Assembly (NCBI GenBank): GCA_944387065.1
Contig: CALXDM010000002.1
Location: forward strand, 1 to 64,000
Direction: 5' to 3'
Length of the DNA: 64,000 bases
DNA from: an uncultured Oscillospiraceae bacterium
Lineage (GTDB): Bacteria > Bacillota > Clostridia > Oscillospirales > Oscillospiraceae
How positions within the stretch are numbered: position 1 is the stretch's first letter; each line of letters starts with the position of its first letter. Shown here piece after piece: positions 34,101-43,292 of the stretch. The notes beneath the pieces are model-generated. The model did not search any database. It saw only the letters and a list, made by a program, of their open reading frames with translations, and was not told the origin of the DNA. A program made the position numbers and the translations under genes.

Positions 34101-34541
34101 TCATCGAAATCCCATAAATTTCTCAAACATGTCGGACATATCCAATGGATTCTTTTCCCGATTCTCCCCAGAAATCTTGGTCTCATCGGTTATCAATCCA
34201 GTGTCGGGATCAAATCCAAAAAACTGTGCGAATCCGCCAGACACCTGAGCAAAATCCATAGGCCTACCACTTGGAGGGCGGGGAGTTTGCCGTTTGGAGC
34301 CTGGTTTGTTTCCCTTCCGTTCTCCCTGAGACGGACGCTGCGACGTATCGTAGGATGCCCGTTTATCTGGGTCACTTAGAATTTCATAGGCCTCGTTGAC
34401 CGCCTTGAACTTTGCCTCAGCATGAGGATCATTTGGGTGTAAATCCGGGTGCAGTTGCTTCGCCAGCTTCCGGTAAGCCATCTTAATCTCTTCTGCCGTA
34501 GCGGACAATGTGACTCCTAGCCGCTGATACAGCTCATTCAT
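34101..34541 (-). CDS. J-domain (DnaJ-like) co-chaperone
   Basis: The start is the ATG at 34541 ([12 protein letters not shown]), five bases or so after GGGAGG; the frame is open further upstream but carries no site. The 146-residue protein has a canonical J domain at residues 1-65 with the HPD motif ([10 protein letters not shown]) that stimulates Hsp70 ATPases, then a basic Gly/Pro/Ser-rich linker and a C-terminal Phe/Met-rich tail. It lacks the zinc domain of DnaJ. Its likely partner is the Hsp70-like protein at 25215, in the same block. It may guide assembly of tube or sheath subunits; this is inference. Confidence 0.85.
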   Translation of the reverse strand: MNELYQRLGVTLSATAEEIKMAYRKLAKQLHPDLHPNDPHAEAKFKAVNEAYEILSDPDKRASYDTSQRPSQGERKGNKPGSKRQTPRPPSGRPMDFAQVSGGFAQFFGFDPDTGLITDETKISGENREKNPLDMSDMFEKFMGFR

Positions 34542-34570
34542 TTTGTTGATCCTCCCTATTGCATGGCCCT

Positions 34571-34608
34571 CGCGCAAGGGCCGCCAAAACGACTGCGACC
34601 CTTGCGCG
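34571..34608. terminator. Hairpin between tube and J-domain genes
   Basis: A 10-bp perfect stem (cgcgcaaggg at 34571-34580 with cccttgcgcg at 34599-34608) with an 18-base loop lies in the 188-base gap. A second stem (aagggcg/cgccctt) lies around 34632-34667. Neither has a clear U run. They may act as attenuator or RNA-stabilising structures that keep tube and sheath expression above that of downstream genes. Confidence 0.5.
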
Positions 34609-34729
34609 GCGGTCATGGAAGACAATTTTGAGAAGGGCGAGCCCAACCTATGAAGCCGGGCGCGCCCTTTGCCTTGTGCGAATTGCTGCGCCGTGCCATC
34701 ATCGCCCAAGTGGGAGGGGCCGCCTCAAA

Positions 34730-35158
34730 TTAAGTGGCGGGATACCCTCCCTCAATGGCGATATTGGCAAGCTTGTCCTTTTTCTGCTTAACATTTAAGT
34801 GGAACGTACCCACGCCCTCAGTGTCACCGAAATCCTCGGTATAGTTGACTACAAACGCGTTTGGGAAAGTGTACTTTCGCTCCACAATGCCGGCCTGAAT
34901 AATCTCCACCGTCACCTTGCGGTAGCAGTTGGAAGTTTCGGCCGGAACCATAGACCACAGGCCTATCTGGCGCGTGGAGTCCTCAGGATCACCGTCCACG
35001 GCAGTCAGGATTTTTCCGGAAATGTCCAGTGTGCAGCCCACATCCTTGGTGCGGGCGTTGGAATCCAGAGGGATGTCCGTCTTGTAGACAACCTTTTCCA
35101 CGCATTCCTTAGCCACCTCAAAGCTGCCCTGGCCCTCAATGGTAACTTTCAAAGACAT
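34730..35158 (-). CDS. Hcp/tail-tube-like protein, copy 2
   Basis: The 142-residue, all-beta protein (MSLKVTIEGQGSFEVAKECV opening) is a paralogue of the next upstream gene: same length, same SNARTKD/SNARATD motif at about 33-39, the same NAFVVNY/NAFVMEY strand, and the same FHLNVKQKKDK ending. Size, fold pattern and position directly after a sheath-like gene fit Hcp or phage tail-tube proteins, which form the rigid inner tube. I cannot confirm the Hcp family without a profile search. Strong GGAG site and ATG. It is 20 bases from copy 1 and precedes a hairpin-rich gap. Confidence 0.7.
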   Translation of the reverse strand: MSLKVTIEGQGSFEVAKECVEKVVYKTDIPLDSNARTKDVGCTLDISGKILTAVDGDPEDSTRQIGLWSMVPAETSNCYRKVTVEIIQAGIVERKYTFPNAFVVNYTEDFGDTEGVGTFHLNVKQKKDKLANIAIEGGYPAT

Positions 35159-35178
35159 CGTTCAACCACTCCTTTCTG

Positions 35179-35607
35179 TTATTCACCGCTGAAACCACCC
35201 TCAATGGCGGTGTCCGTTGTCTTGTCCTTTTTCTGCTTGACATGCAGATAAAATTCACCCACACCAGTCTTGTCATCCAAACTCTCAGAGTACTCCATCA
35301 CAAAGGCATTGGGCAGCGTAATCTGGCGCACCACTTGGGAGGCAGAGATCACATCCACCTTTACCTTTCGATAGCTGTCAGCAGACTCACTGGGCACCAC
35401 GCTCCACTTGGCCAGGTTGAGCGTGGAATCCTGCTCCTCACCCCCAAGAGAGAAAAGCATTTTTCCCCAGATCTTCAACGAGGCGCCATTATCGGTGGCA
35501 CGGGCATTGGAGTCCTCCGGAATTTCGCTGCGAAACTCTACGTTTTTGATACAGCGTTCGCTCAGTTTGACAGGTCCGGACCCATCAATTTCCAATCTGA
35601 ATCCCAT
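35179..35607 (-). CDS. Hcp/tail-tube-like protein, copy 1
   Basis: The 142-residue paralogue of copy 2 (MGFRLEIDGSGPVKLSERCI opening) shares its whole layout, including RNAT motif equivalents, a KWSVVPSESADSYRKVKVDV strand pair and the GEFYLHVKQKKDK end. It lies 22 bases downstream of the sheath-like gene and has AGGAGG before its ATG. Two adjacent tube genes recall R-type systems where the tube and an initiator differ, or mixed-tube extracellular injection systems. Function is inferred from fold pattern and context. Confidence 0.7.
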   Translation of the reverse strand: MGFRLEIDGSGPVKLSERCIKNVEFRSEIPEDSNARATDNGASLKIWGKMLFSLGGEEQDSTLNLAKWSVVPSESADSYRKVKVDVISASQVVRQITLPNAFVMEYSESLDDKTGVGEFYLHVKQKKDKTTDTAIEGGFSGE

Positions 35608-35629
35608 TGTTACATTACCTCCTGATCAC

Positions 35630-37813
35630 TTATGATTTTTTAGAAGAAAGGCGGTTGATCTCGACTTCCAGATTGCGCGCGTTGCCATCAAAATAGATGG
35701 TCAAATCGCATAAGCCGGTGGACTCGTCAATCGAGTAGTCCAGATCGTCACCTTTATCTAACACTGCATTGATGCAGTCCTGCTTTGCCACCCACTGGCT
35801 CTTCTGGCTGGCAGGATTGTTGGAAAAGAACATTTTGATTCGGTCTTCCTTGAAATCTCCAGTGGTATGGCGCAGGATACGCTCGATATAAGTAGTTACC
35901 TGCGTCTTATAGGCAGGCTCATAGGTGGCGCGTTCAGGGTCATACAACAAATTACGGGCCTTATAAACGGTAATTTCCGTAATATTTCTACCGTCGATGG
36001 CAGCGTTTTCGGATGCAAAAACCCAGCCAAAGTTGCGGCGGTTAATCTGATCCTTGATCGTATTGGTAAACCCGGTAATCTCCTTTGGCATGGTAGTCCG
36101 GGTCCGAAGCGCATGATCGCCCGATTCCACATCATAGCGCACACCGGGCAGCTCAGAATCCGCTTGCTTGTTGCGATAGTGGTCATGTAAATAATCGGGG
36201 CACTGGCATGCAGCGCGGAAGCCAGCGGCGATATAGGCGGAGCCGATATACACGCCCTCAATCCATAGGCGCATAATATCCTCTTTGGCATCCGACAACT
36301 GGGCAATCCGCTCATCGTTAATAGTCATAAGCTTGTCCAATGTCACGCCGGATTTGTTCTTCGGAATCACGGTGAAATTAGGAATACAGGGAATCGCAAA
36401 CTCGCTATAGGGGCGTCCCACCAGAGGCTCGCACCGGTCCATGTATTTTTGAATCCCTTCAGATGCAACATTGTCAAAGGTGGTGTCGTCCCGCCCTTCA
36501 AAGGAGAAAAAGGTCTCCACCTTATAGTCCTTTAACACATCCAGCAAGGTTGCCAATGTTTCCATGCTGTTCACATCTTCGCTCTGCTTGTGGATGTTTC
36601 CAGCAAACCGCTCACGGCGGAGCTTAGTTCCCTCCTTTGGGCTGATGGAGACATTTGGGCATATCGCATACCAGACGGTATCTGAAAAATTGTTTTTGCT
36701 GTTGGTGCTGTTTAAATAGGCATGAAGGGCAGGGAGGTTCGTGCTCTTCGCTAGCATCTCAGGACGGATATTGGCAACCAACAGGGCGGGAACCATTCCC
36801 TTCACCCGGCACTTATACTGGTCAAAGAACATTTTTACGCCCAGCATCTTCTCTACCAACGGCTTGACCACTTTGATAAATGCGTCCTTAGCTTCCTTAT
36901 AAAACTGGAGATAGGAATTGTAGTTGGCCACCTCTTGCTCCACGTCAATTTCTGTCTGAATGGTGGAGGGGAGCGGGCAAAATGTCCGAACCACAAGGCT
37001 CTGAACATAGTCGGAAGGGGCCTCGTTGACCGCCTGATAATCTTCCTCCAAGGCTGACACCAGCCCAGTGTTGATGTGGTCGTCAATGGCAGCCAGAGCG
37101 GTAGTTTCCTGCTTAGGGGCCTCCAGCACCTTCAACTCCCCGTTATCTCCCATAGTCAGCATGCCAAGCGCGACTTGGTTTGGGTCAGTACCCTTATCTC
37201 CGGCTCCCAAAAGCAAGCGCGTCTTAATGTCCTCGATAGCCAGAGGCAGCATGGCCAGGACATTGTTATAGTTATCGCTGGCCTCCTCGAACAAAACATT
37301 CAGCTTGTCACCCACATCCAGGCGAGCGGGGTCACCTTCCTCCAGTTCGGCGTATTTGCTGTAATTATAACGAATTTCTTTGCGGATCTGGCGGATATCA
37401 TCCATCACCTTCTTGGGCGAGATCATATCCAACAGCTGCTCAAACCCAAAGTCTACATTGAGGACGCCCTGCGACTTTTTGGATTCTATCAGGGAAAACA
37501 GCATCTTTAGGAAGTCGTTCTGTTGCGTCAGGGGAATCTCAGTGAGCATATTTTCCGGAACGCTCTCCGGTTTTTTCAGGGTGTAGCGAACGGACTGCGT
37601 GTTCGCATCGAAAAAGCTGTAGATACAGGGAGCGAACTTTTGCTGGAATTCCTCATAACTGCGACATAGCAGAGTCTCGTTGATTTCTTTGACTTTGTCA
37701 TCGCTGAGGCTGTCAATCCCCCGCACATCACCAATCATGGTGATCAGATCAAGCTTTTCCGGATTGAGCTCCTCCAGAAGCATGGTTCGGTTAGTCTGGT
37801 TGATAATCTTCAA
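35630..37813 (-). CDS. Sheath-like (TssC/phage-sheath type) protein
   Basis: The 727-residue protein begins at TTG and is followed by the two tube-like genes. The first 270 residues are helical. From about 330 it resembles TssC or phage sheath proteins: a long mixed domain, then INRRNFGWVFASEN and ITVYKARNLL, and a C-terminal domain YKTQVTTYIERILRHTTGDF ending in the strand LTIYFDGNARNLEVEIN, the layout of sheath subunits. It is larger than TssC (about 500) and may combine TssB- and TssC-like parts in one chain. No separate TssB gene is seen. This is my best reading, not a certain one. Confidence 0.6.
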   Translation of the reverse strand: MKIINQTNRTMLLEELNPEKLDLITMIGDVRGIDSLSDDKVKEINETLLCRSYEEFQQKFAPCIYSFFDANTQSVRYTLKKPESVPENMLTEIPLTQQNDFLKMLFSLIESKKSQGVLNVDFGFEQLLDMISPKKVMDDIRQIRKEIRYNYSKYAELEEGDPARLDVGDKLNVLFEEASDNYNNVLAMLPLAIEDIKTRLLLGAGDKGTDPNQVALGMLTMGDNGELKVLEAPKQETTALAAIDDHINTGLVSALEEDYQAVNEAPSDYVQSLVVRTFCPLPSTIQTEIDVEQEVANYNSYLQFYKEAKDAFIKVVKPLVEKMLGVKMFFDQYKCRVKGMVPALLVANIRPEMLAKSTNLPALHAYLNSTNSKNNFSDTVWYAICPNVSISPKEGTKLRRERFAGNIHKQSEDVNSMETLATLLDVLKDYKVETFFSFEGRDDTTFDNVASEGIQKYMDRCEPLVGRPYSEFAIPCIPNFTVIPKNKSGVTLDKLMTINDERIAQLSDAKEDIMRLWIEGVYIGSAYIAAGFRAACQCPDYLHDHYRNKQADSELPGVRYDVESGDHALRTRTTMPKEITGFTNTIKDQINRRNFGWVFASENAAIDGRNITEITVYKARNLLYDPERATYEPAYKTQVTTYIERILRHTTGDFKEDRIKMFFSNNPASQKSQWVAKQDCINAVLDKGDDLDYSIDESTGLCDLTIYFDGNARNLEVEINRLSSKKS

Positions 37814-37867
37814 ACAATCACATCCCTTTGTTATAAAAATAGTATTTAGACCATGGCGTGCTGAACC

Positions 37868-39691
37868 TTAGCGAGGCTCTCCCGCCAGAAGCCTCATATC
37901 ACTGGGCCTCACATCTCTGTATTGGAGTGCAAGCTCGCTGCGTTCATCCTCAAATGTGATATCAACCTTAGAGTTTGGTCCAATCTGATAACTATGGCCT
38001 TTCATCAAAATTTCACGTCTATGTATCAGCGTACAGTCCGATTCATTGGTCAGCAATAGGCAATGTCCGGCCGCTGGCTGAAAAAAAATCTTATCTGCTC
38101 CCTCAAACGGCTCATCCACCTCACAACTGTCCAGAATCTCCTGCAGGGACAGCCTTTTCCCATGTGGGATGCGAAATAAATTATAGGTAAGGGGCGAAAA
38201 ATCACGGCCGGACCGTGTGCTGGTAATATAGAGATTCAGGCGGCCGGAGAAGTGATAGCGGCTGGCCAGTGAAGGCTGTGCAGGGCTGGCATTCGGGAGA
38301 GGCACTACTTCCCTGCGGCGGGATGCGAGCAGTATTGCGAAAACCGAGATGAGCGCAAGCCCCCCCAATATAGCAATAATAATTTGCGGCCGAGCATCGA
38401 CCGCGGGAAGGGATGGCGCGCCTTCCAGAGACAGGGAGACAGGTTGCTCCAGAATCAAATTTGTGTCCAGCCCGCTCAAATCAACGAAGACGGCTTGATT
38501 GCCGCTTTCTGCAACAGGGATCTGAAACGAAATTGTCCCATTTTCCAGGGATGCTGGAATGGCCACACTGTCAACTGTCACAGGAGATGACAAACCTTGA
38601 AAGGCCGTATCTGTCAAAACCTGTCGCTCCGGGTTCTCCACATCATAAAAAGCGAGGGTGACGTGTGCAATCCGGGCATAGTGCGTGGCGCCTTCTTCTT
38701 CAGGCCCTGCATCCTCATAGGTCACTTGCGGAACTACCGCCACATGGTATTCGGTGATTACATCCACTTTGACCTGGCTACCGTCCACCCCTTGAAAGGT
38801 AACGTGGACGCGCCCGTCTGTGGGGCGAGGCAGTTCCAATAGTGTATAACGGGTTCCGGAAACCTGTCGGGCATTGCCGGCGTTAAAGTCGGCGTTCAGG
38901 TTTCGGATAGGACTGTCGCTGATAAATAGGATCCTGACATTTGAGACGTTTGCACTTGGAATGGTAATATCCAGTTCTTCCGTCCCACCATCTGCGTCTA
39001 CAACAGCTGCCGTAGTTTTCTTAACATCCAACTGATCAAGTAGAATGGCGGCCAACGCCTGTTGAATACCCTCCGCCCTGGGCGTATGATAATTGGACCC
39101 ACCGGTCTGCACCGAAGCAGAGAAAATCGTGTTGGCGCTGTTTTCCATGTCAGAACCCAGCCCAATCACATGAATACGGACGCCCTGCTCTCCGGCCTGT
39201 GATACCGCGGCTTCAAATTGGCCGAAGGACTCGGCTGTAGCTTCATCACTACCCATAATGATCTCACCATCTGAGAACATGACCACCGTTTTTTCAACTG
39301 CTTGCGATGTGCTTAGCAGTTCCATGGCTCTCGCAAGTCCAGCCCCCGCATTGGTATAGCCGGTATAACGGACGGAATTCGCTGCCTCTACAACAAGATC
39401 CCGGCCCCTGCTGTCAGCCATTCCAACAGCGGAAACCACATCGGTGTTATAGGCAGTAAAGCCCACCGTGTAGTTGGAAGGGAGGCTGTAAGTCAGCTGT
39501 GCGATACTGTCAATCGCAAGCCGGTTGCCATCGTTGCCGTTCATGCTGTTGCTGGCATCCAACAGGAACACAACGGCCTTAGAGGTGGTTTTGCCAAGGT
39601 CCATCGCGGCAGCCTGCAGCGGGATATGGAGCACCAGAAAACAGAGTAAACTGACCAAGCATATTTGTTTTTGTAAATGCTTCCATCTCAC
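37868..39691 (-). CDS. Exported VWA-domain membrane protein with FHA-like C-terminus
   Basis: The 607-residue protein starts at GTG (GGAGGG site) and has a signal peptide (residues 1 to about 29). A VWA domain follows with an intact metal site DASNSM (45-50), a Thr loop near YTGYTNAGAGL and FSDGEI. A beta-rich stalk leads to a membrane helix at about 440-462 and a cytoplasmic C-terminal domain of about 130 residues that is beta-rich and FHA-like but lacks the full phosphothreonine motif. VWA domains bind protein ligands through metal. As the first gene of the block it may anchor the machine in the membrane or sense contact. Confidence 0.75.
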   Translation of the reverse strand: MRWKHLQKQICLVSLLCFLVLHIPLQAAAMDLGKTTSKAVVFLLDASNSMNGNDGNRLAIDSIAQLTYSLPSNYTVGFTAYNTDVVSAVGMADSRGRDLVVEAANSVRYTGYTNAGAGLARAMELLSTSQAVEKTVVMFSDGEIIMGSDEATAESFGQFEAAVSQAGEQGVRIHVIGLGSDMENSANTIFSASVQTGGSNYHTPRAEGIQQALAAILLDQLDVKKTTAAVVDADGGTEELDITIPSANVSNVRILFISDSPIRNLNADFNAGNARQVSGTRYTLLELPRPTDGRVHVTFQGVDGSQVKVDVITEYHVAVVPQVTYEDAGPEEEGATHYARIAHVTLAFYDVENPERQVLTDTAFQGLSSPVTVDSVAIPASLENGTISFQIPVAESGNQAVFVDLSGLDTNLILEQPVSLSLEGAPSLPAVDARPQIIIAILGGLALISVFAILLASRRREVVPLPNASPAQPSLASRYHFSGRLNLYITSTRSGRDFSPLTYNLFRIPHGKRLSLQEILDSCEVDEPFEGADKIFFQPAAGHCLLLTNESDCTLIHRREILMKGHSYQIGPNSKVDITFEDERSELALQYRDVRPSDMRLLAGEPR

Positions 39692-39982
39692 AGCATATTC
39701 CCTCCTGGGCTTACTTTCCTCGTTATAGGGAACGTGGATCGCAATTTCTTCCTCTCTGCAATGTATATGTCACAAATTGTCGATTTGGGGACAAAAATAT
39801 TTCATAAAATTCCATGGTATTTGTGACATAATTATAGGGGCTGTTACAATATCCACTTTTTTGTATATAAAATAACAATTTTATACAGGCCGAATTTTTA
39901 TAGCGTGCCACATAGCAAAGATGTGGCACGCTATGTTGGAATGGTTCGGGGCGATAGATAGAGACTTTTGGGGGAGGGACGC
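39692..39982. other. Divergent intergenic region between injection block and ABC operon
   Basis: The AT-rich gap must hold the promoter of the minus-strand block and that of the plus-strand ABC operon. A 13-bp perfect inverted repeat (tagcgtgccacat at 39901-39913 and its complement at 39921-39933) may be an operator or terminator. I see no unambiguous -35/-10 pair. Confidence 0.5.
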
Positions 39983-41585
39983 ATGAGAAACATCGTTCAA
40001 CTGCATCTGAAGCGCTTGTTCCGGTCAGGATTTTTCCTGGCCGCTGTTTTGCTGACGCTGGGCTGTTTCCTGGGCTTTTCTTTGATTGGGATCGAGAGTG
40101 GGGGCGTCACATTTGTCTCATACATCATCAAATTTGATTATTATGCCTATTTTGAAGTCGTGTTGACCGTGATTGCCTTCTGCACCGCCGTATACTTCTT
40201 CCGGCAGGAATCCATGCTGGAGGTCATCTGCTTTTACCCCAAGGCAAAGGTCCTGTGGGGGAAAATGCTGGCCACCTTGGGCGGCTCCCTGTCCCTGTGC
40301 GTGATCCCGGCGGCCTTTGTCCTGATCCATGCGGCCATGGAACAGACGGAGCTCAGCTTCACGGTGGCGGCCCTCCTGTACGCGGTGATCCGGTGGGCGC
40401 TGATCATCCTTACGGCGCAAAGCACCGCCTTTCTCGCCGCGTACCTGATCAGGAGCCCGGCGGTTTACGCCCTGTCCCTGGCCGCCTGCGTCCTGTTTAC
40501 GTACTTTAATAATACGATCCTCACCTGGTTATTCGATTTTGATGAGACCGGTGAGAAGCTGTCGAACTTTTTCAGCATGCAGCAGCCATTCATGACAGGC
40601 ACAGACGTGGAGTATGTGGGCGCCAGGCTGGACCTTTTCCTGTGGAGCAAGGTGCTCTATGTGGCCCTGTTTACTGCCGTCGTCTTCGCCCTGATCTGGG
40701 TGCTGTGCGGCCGGCACAAGAAACTGCCCGCCGTCCTCCTGGCGGCGCTCCTGCTGGCGCAGGCGGGGAGTATTTCCGCCTGGTTCATGCTCTATCCGCG
40801 CCATTACGCCTATGAGGAGAAGCTCTTTCCCACGGCCGCCGCGGAGCAGGCCGCCTCCATCCGCTTCTACCGGGGCAGCCTGGAGCTGTCTGAGTTCAGC
40901 CAATTTGCGTGTGAGGTGGAGCTGTTGCCTGCGGGGGCGCAAACCGTCACCTTCCGGCTGGACGCGGGCTTGGATGTCACCGAGATCACCGGAGACGGGC
41001 AGGCGCTGCCCTATACCCGGGAGGGGGAGTATGTGACGGTGGAGCTGCCCCAAGGGGCCAGCGACCCGGTGCGCCTCTCCTTCCGGTATGCCGGGCGCAT
41101 CTACTATGTCAGCAATATTTCTTCGGTGAATATCTATTCCAGCCTCAACGGCGCCGCCCTGCCCCCCCCTCTTGGCGTTCCTGCCGGTGATCGACGGGGA
41201 CGACACAGAGAAATCCTACCAGCTGGACGTCCAGGCCCACAACACGGTGGTCTCCAATCTGGACGTGCGGGAGACCGGCCGGCACCGGTATGAGCTGACC
41301 GGGGAGGCGAGGACCTGCTGCATCTTTTCCGGGTATTTTTCGGAATACGAAGAGAACGGGATCACGTTTTACCGGGCGAAGTACAACCAGATAACGGACT
41401 ATCCGGGGACCTATGCGCAGTCGCTGACGCGCCGCTACTTTGACGCGTTTTCCCAGGAATATGTAGAAGGCCCCTACCAGCAGCCGGAGAAAATCTTCCT
41501 GATCTATTCCAGATATGGGATCTGGGGGCTCCCCATCGTATATGACGACTACGTGTTGGTGAACTACGGGGATCCACCTTCCTAA
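39983..41585 (+). pseudogene. ABC transporter permease, frameshifted at a C8 run
   Basis: The first gene of a three-gene ABC operon. It starts at ATG 39983 with GGGGGAGGG upstream. The first part (to about 41161) encodes a membrane protein with around six to seven spans (FFLAAVLLTLGCFLGFSLI is the first) and then an outer beta-rich domain. A run of eight C at 41162-41169 throws the frame by one base; the continuation (AFLPVIDGDDTEKSY onward) runs in another frame to a stop at 41585. Seven C would restore one protein of about 534 residues. This could be a true mutation, phase variation, or a sequencing error. The downstream ABC genes are intact. Confidence 0.8.
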
Positions 41586-41599
41586 GGTGAGGTGAGGTT

Positions 41600-42484
41600 A
41601 TGGTTACAGTAAAAAATTTGTCCTACGGGTACAGAAAAAACAAACAGGTGCTGCACGACCTTTCCTTTTCCCTCCGCCCCGGCATGACGCTGCTGGTGGG
41701 GGAGAATGGGAGCGGGAAGTCCACCCTGATCAAGCTGCTGGTGTCCGCGCTGCCGGCAAAGCAGGATGTTGAAATGGAAGTGGACGGCCAAACGCTGCGC
41801 GGCGTGGCCCTCAAACAGAAGATGGCCTACCTGCCCCAGGGGTTTGAGATCTATCCGACCATGAAAGTGCGGGAGATCCTGCGCTTTGTGGCAAAGGCCA
41901 AGGGAGCCAAGGCAGATATGGCCCCGGATCGGATCCGGGAAATCGCGTGCAGCGTCCACGTGGAGTCCTTCCTGGACCAAAAGTTCAAGGAATGCTCCAT
42001 TGGGACGCAGCGGCGGATCGGCATTGCCACCGCCTTGATCGGGAACCCGGAGATCATCATTTTGGATGAGCCCACCGCCGGGGTGGACCCCAAGGAGCGG
42101 ATTCATTTTTATCAGCTGGTGAAGGAGGCCTTTGCCGGGAAAACGGTGCTGCTGGCCACCCATATCCTGGACGACATGGATGTGCTGGCGGATGATGTGA
42201 TTATGATCTCTGAGGGGAGGATGGCCTATAGCGGGGCGTACCGTGATTTCCGGCACTCCCTGGACGGCCATGTGTATGAGATCCCTACCGATGCTTTGAC
42301 CCAGTCTGAGTCGGACTATGTGAAGCGCAGCGTGCTGCTGGGGAATTATGAAGGTGACGGGGGGCGGGTCTATCGGGTAGCAAACCGGGAAACATCCCCC
42401 GACGCCGCCGACCGCTTTACCAGCGTCAAGCCCACTTTGGAAGACATTTGGCTATACTATCAGGAGATGGGCAGAAATGGGTAG
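41600..42484 (+). CDS. ABC transporter ATP-binding protein
   Basis: The 294-residue protein has all ABC motifs: Walker A GENGSGKST (about 35-43), Q-loop YLPQGFE, a signature ECSIGTQRR (usual LSGGQ replaced by CSIGTQ), Walker B IIILDEPTAG, and the H-loop LLATHILDD. It ends with a short C-terminal extension. It starts 15 bases after the permease gene and its stop overlaps the next gene by eight bases, so the three genes form one operon. Such exporters with two unlike permeases often move peptides or serve in self-protection; the substrate is unknown. Confidence 0.9.
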   Translation: MVTVKNLSYGYRKNKQVLHDLSFSLRPGMTLLVGENGSGKSTLIKLLVSALPAKQDVEMEVDGQTLRGVALKQKMAYLPQGFEIYPTMKVREILRFVAKAKGAKADMAPDRIREIACSVHVESFLDQKFKECSIGTQRRIGIATALIGNPEIIILDEPTAGVDPKERIHFYQLVKEAFAGKTVLLATHILDDMDVLADDVIMISEGRMAYSGAYRDFRHSLDGHVYEIPTDALTQSESDYVKRSVLLGNYEGDGGRVYRVANRETSPDAADRFTSVKPTLEDIWLYYQEMGRNG

Positions 42485-43202
42485 AGGGAAATGGGATTTC
42501 AGGGTAGACGTCAAAGTGGCGTGGCTCCCCTTTTGCTGCTATGTCCTGTTTTTGGTTTGGGTCGTGGCGACGAAAAAAACCGTTTACATAGGCTCCCTGA
42601 GGGAAATAGAGGGCGTCATCTTTGTGAGCAGCGACATCCTCTATTATTTCCAATTTATTGTCAGCTTCTTTGTCATCTTCCTGACAACCAGTGTGTTTGC
42701 AGAGACCTATCGCCCCATCTCCAACTCTCTGATCCGCACCTTCCCGCTCAGCATTCATCAGATTTGGAGTGTGCGCACCCTCAAGCTGTGCGCGGCGCTC
42801 TATGTTGTGATGGTGCCGGTGATCCTCGTGGGTACGGCGCAGGTGAACGACGGCATCCAGGATTTCATCCAAGGCTTTGATTTGTCCCTTGAGCACGTTG
42901 TGTTCAGCCCGTATCCCATCCTGCTCAACTGCCTGGGGTCCATCGTGTTTCTAGTCTTTGCCACCCAGGCGCTGTTTGCGCTGACCAGGCACCGGGCCTT
43001 GACGACGATGCTACTGTTTGTGTTCTGCGTGCTGGTAGCCGGCCCGCTGTGGAAGCTGTTTGGCCAGTACAATCCGTTCTATGGATGCTTTTCCCCGTTC
43101 CCCATAGAGTCTGTCATATTGCCCAACGTTTGGTCTTTGCTTTCCCTCACCTTGGTTTTGGGCGCGGCGCTGTTTTTCTACTTTAAGTCACTGGTAAAAT
43201 GA
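42477..43202 (+). CDS. ABC transporter permease (second membrane subunit)
   Basis: The 241-residue protein has six predicted membrane spans (AWLPFCCYVLFLVWVVA is the first, ALFFYFKSLV near the end). It overlaps the ATPase gene at ATGGGTAG, which implies coupling. The pairing of an ATPase with two permease genes suggests a heterodimeric export channel together with the gene at 39983. I recognise no specific family beyond ABC-2-like. The operon is closed by a terminator at 43293. Confidence 0.8.
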   Translation: MGRGKWDFRVDVKVAWLPFCCYVLFLVWVVATKKTVYIGSLREIEGVIFVSSDILYYFQFIVSFFVIFLTTSVFAETYRPISNSLIRTFPLSIHQIWSVRTLKLCAALYVVMVPVILVGTAQVNDGIQDFIQGFDLSLEHVVFSPYPILLNCLGSIVFLVFATQALFALTRHRALTTMLLFVFCVLVAGPLWKLFGQYNPFYGCFSPFPIESVILPNVWSLLSLTLVLGAALFFYFKSLVK

Positions 43203-43292
43203 TCTGTGACATAGAGCAGAATTGGCCAGGGGGGCGCAGTTTTCAATGGACTGCGCCAGAATAAATGATATGATTAAATAAAAACAGATGAA

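Noticed and set aside
1-39691. ESX/type VII secretion with LXG toxins
   Set aside because: No WXG100, EssC-type ATPase or LXG domain is seen. The toxins are Rhs tips tied to VgrG-like spikes.
18346-39691. Prophage or phage-tail remnant
   Set aside because: No terminase, portal, capsid, integrase or lysis gene is present, while FHA, PP2C, VWA and Rhs genes point to an injection system.
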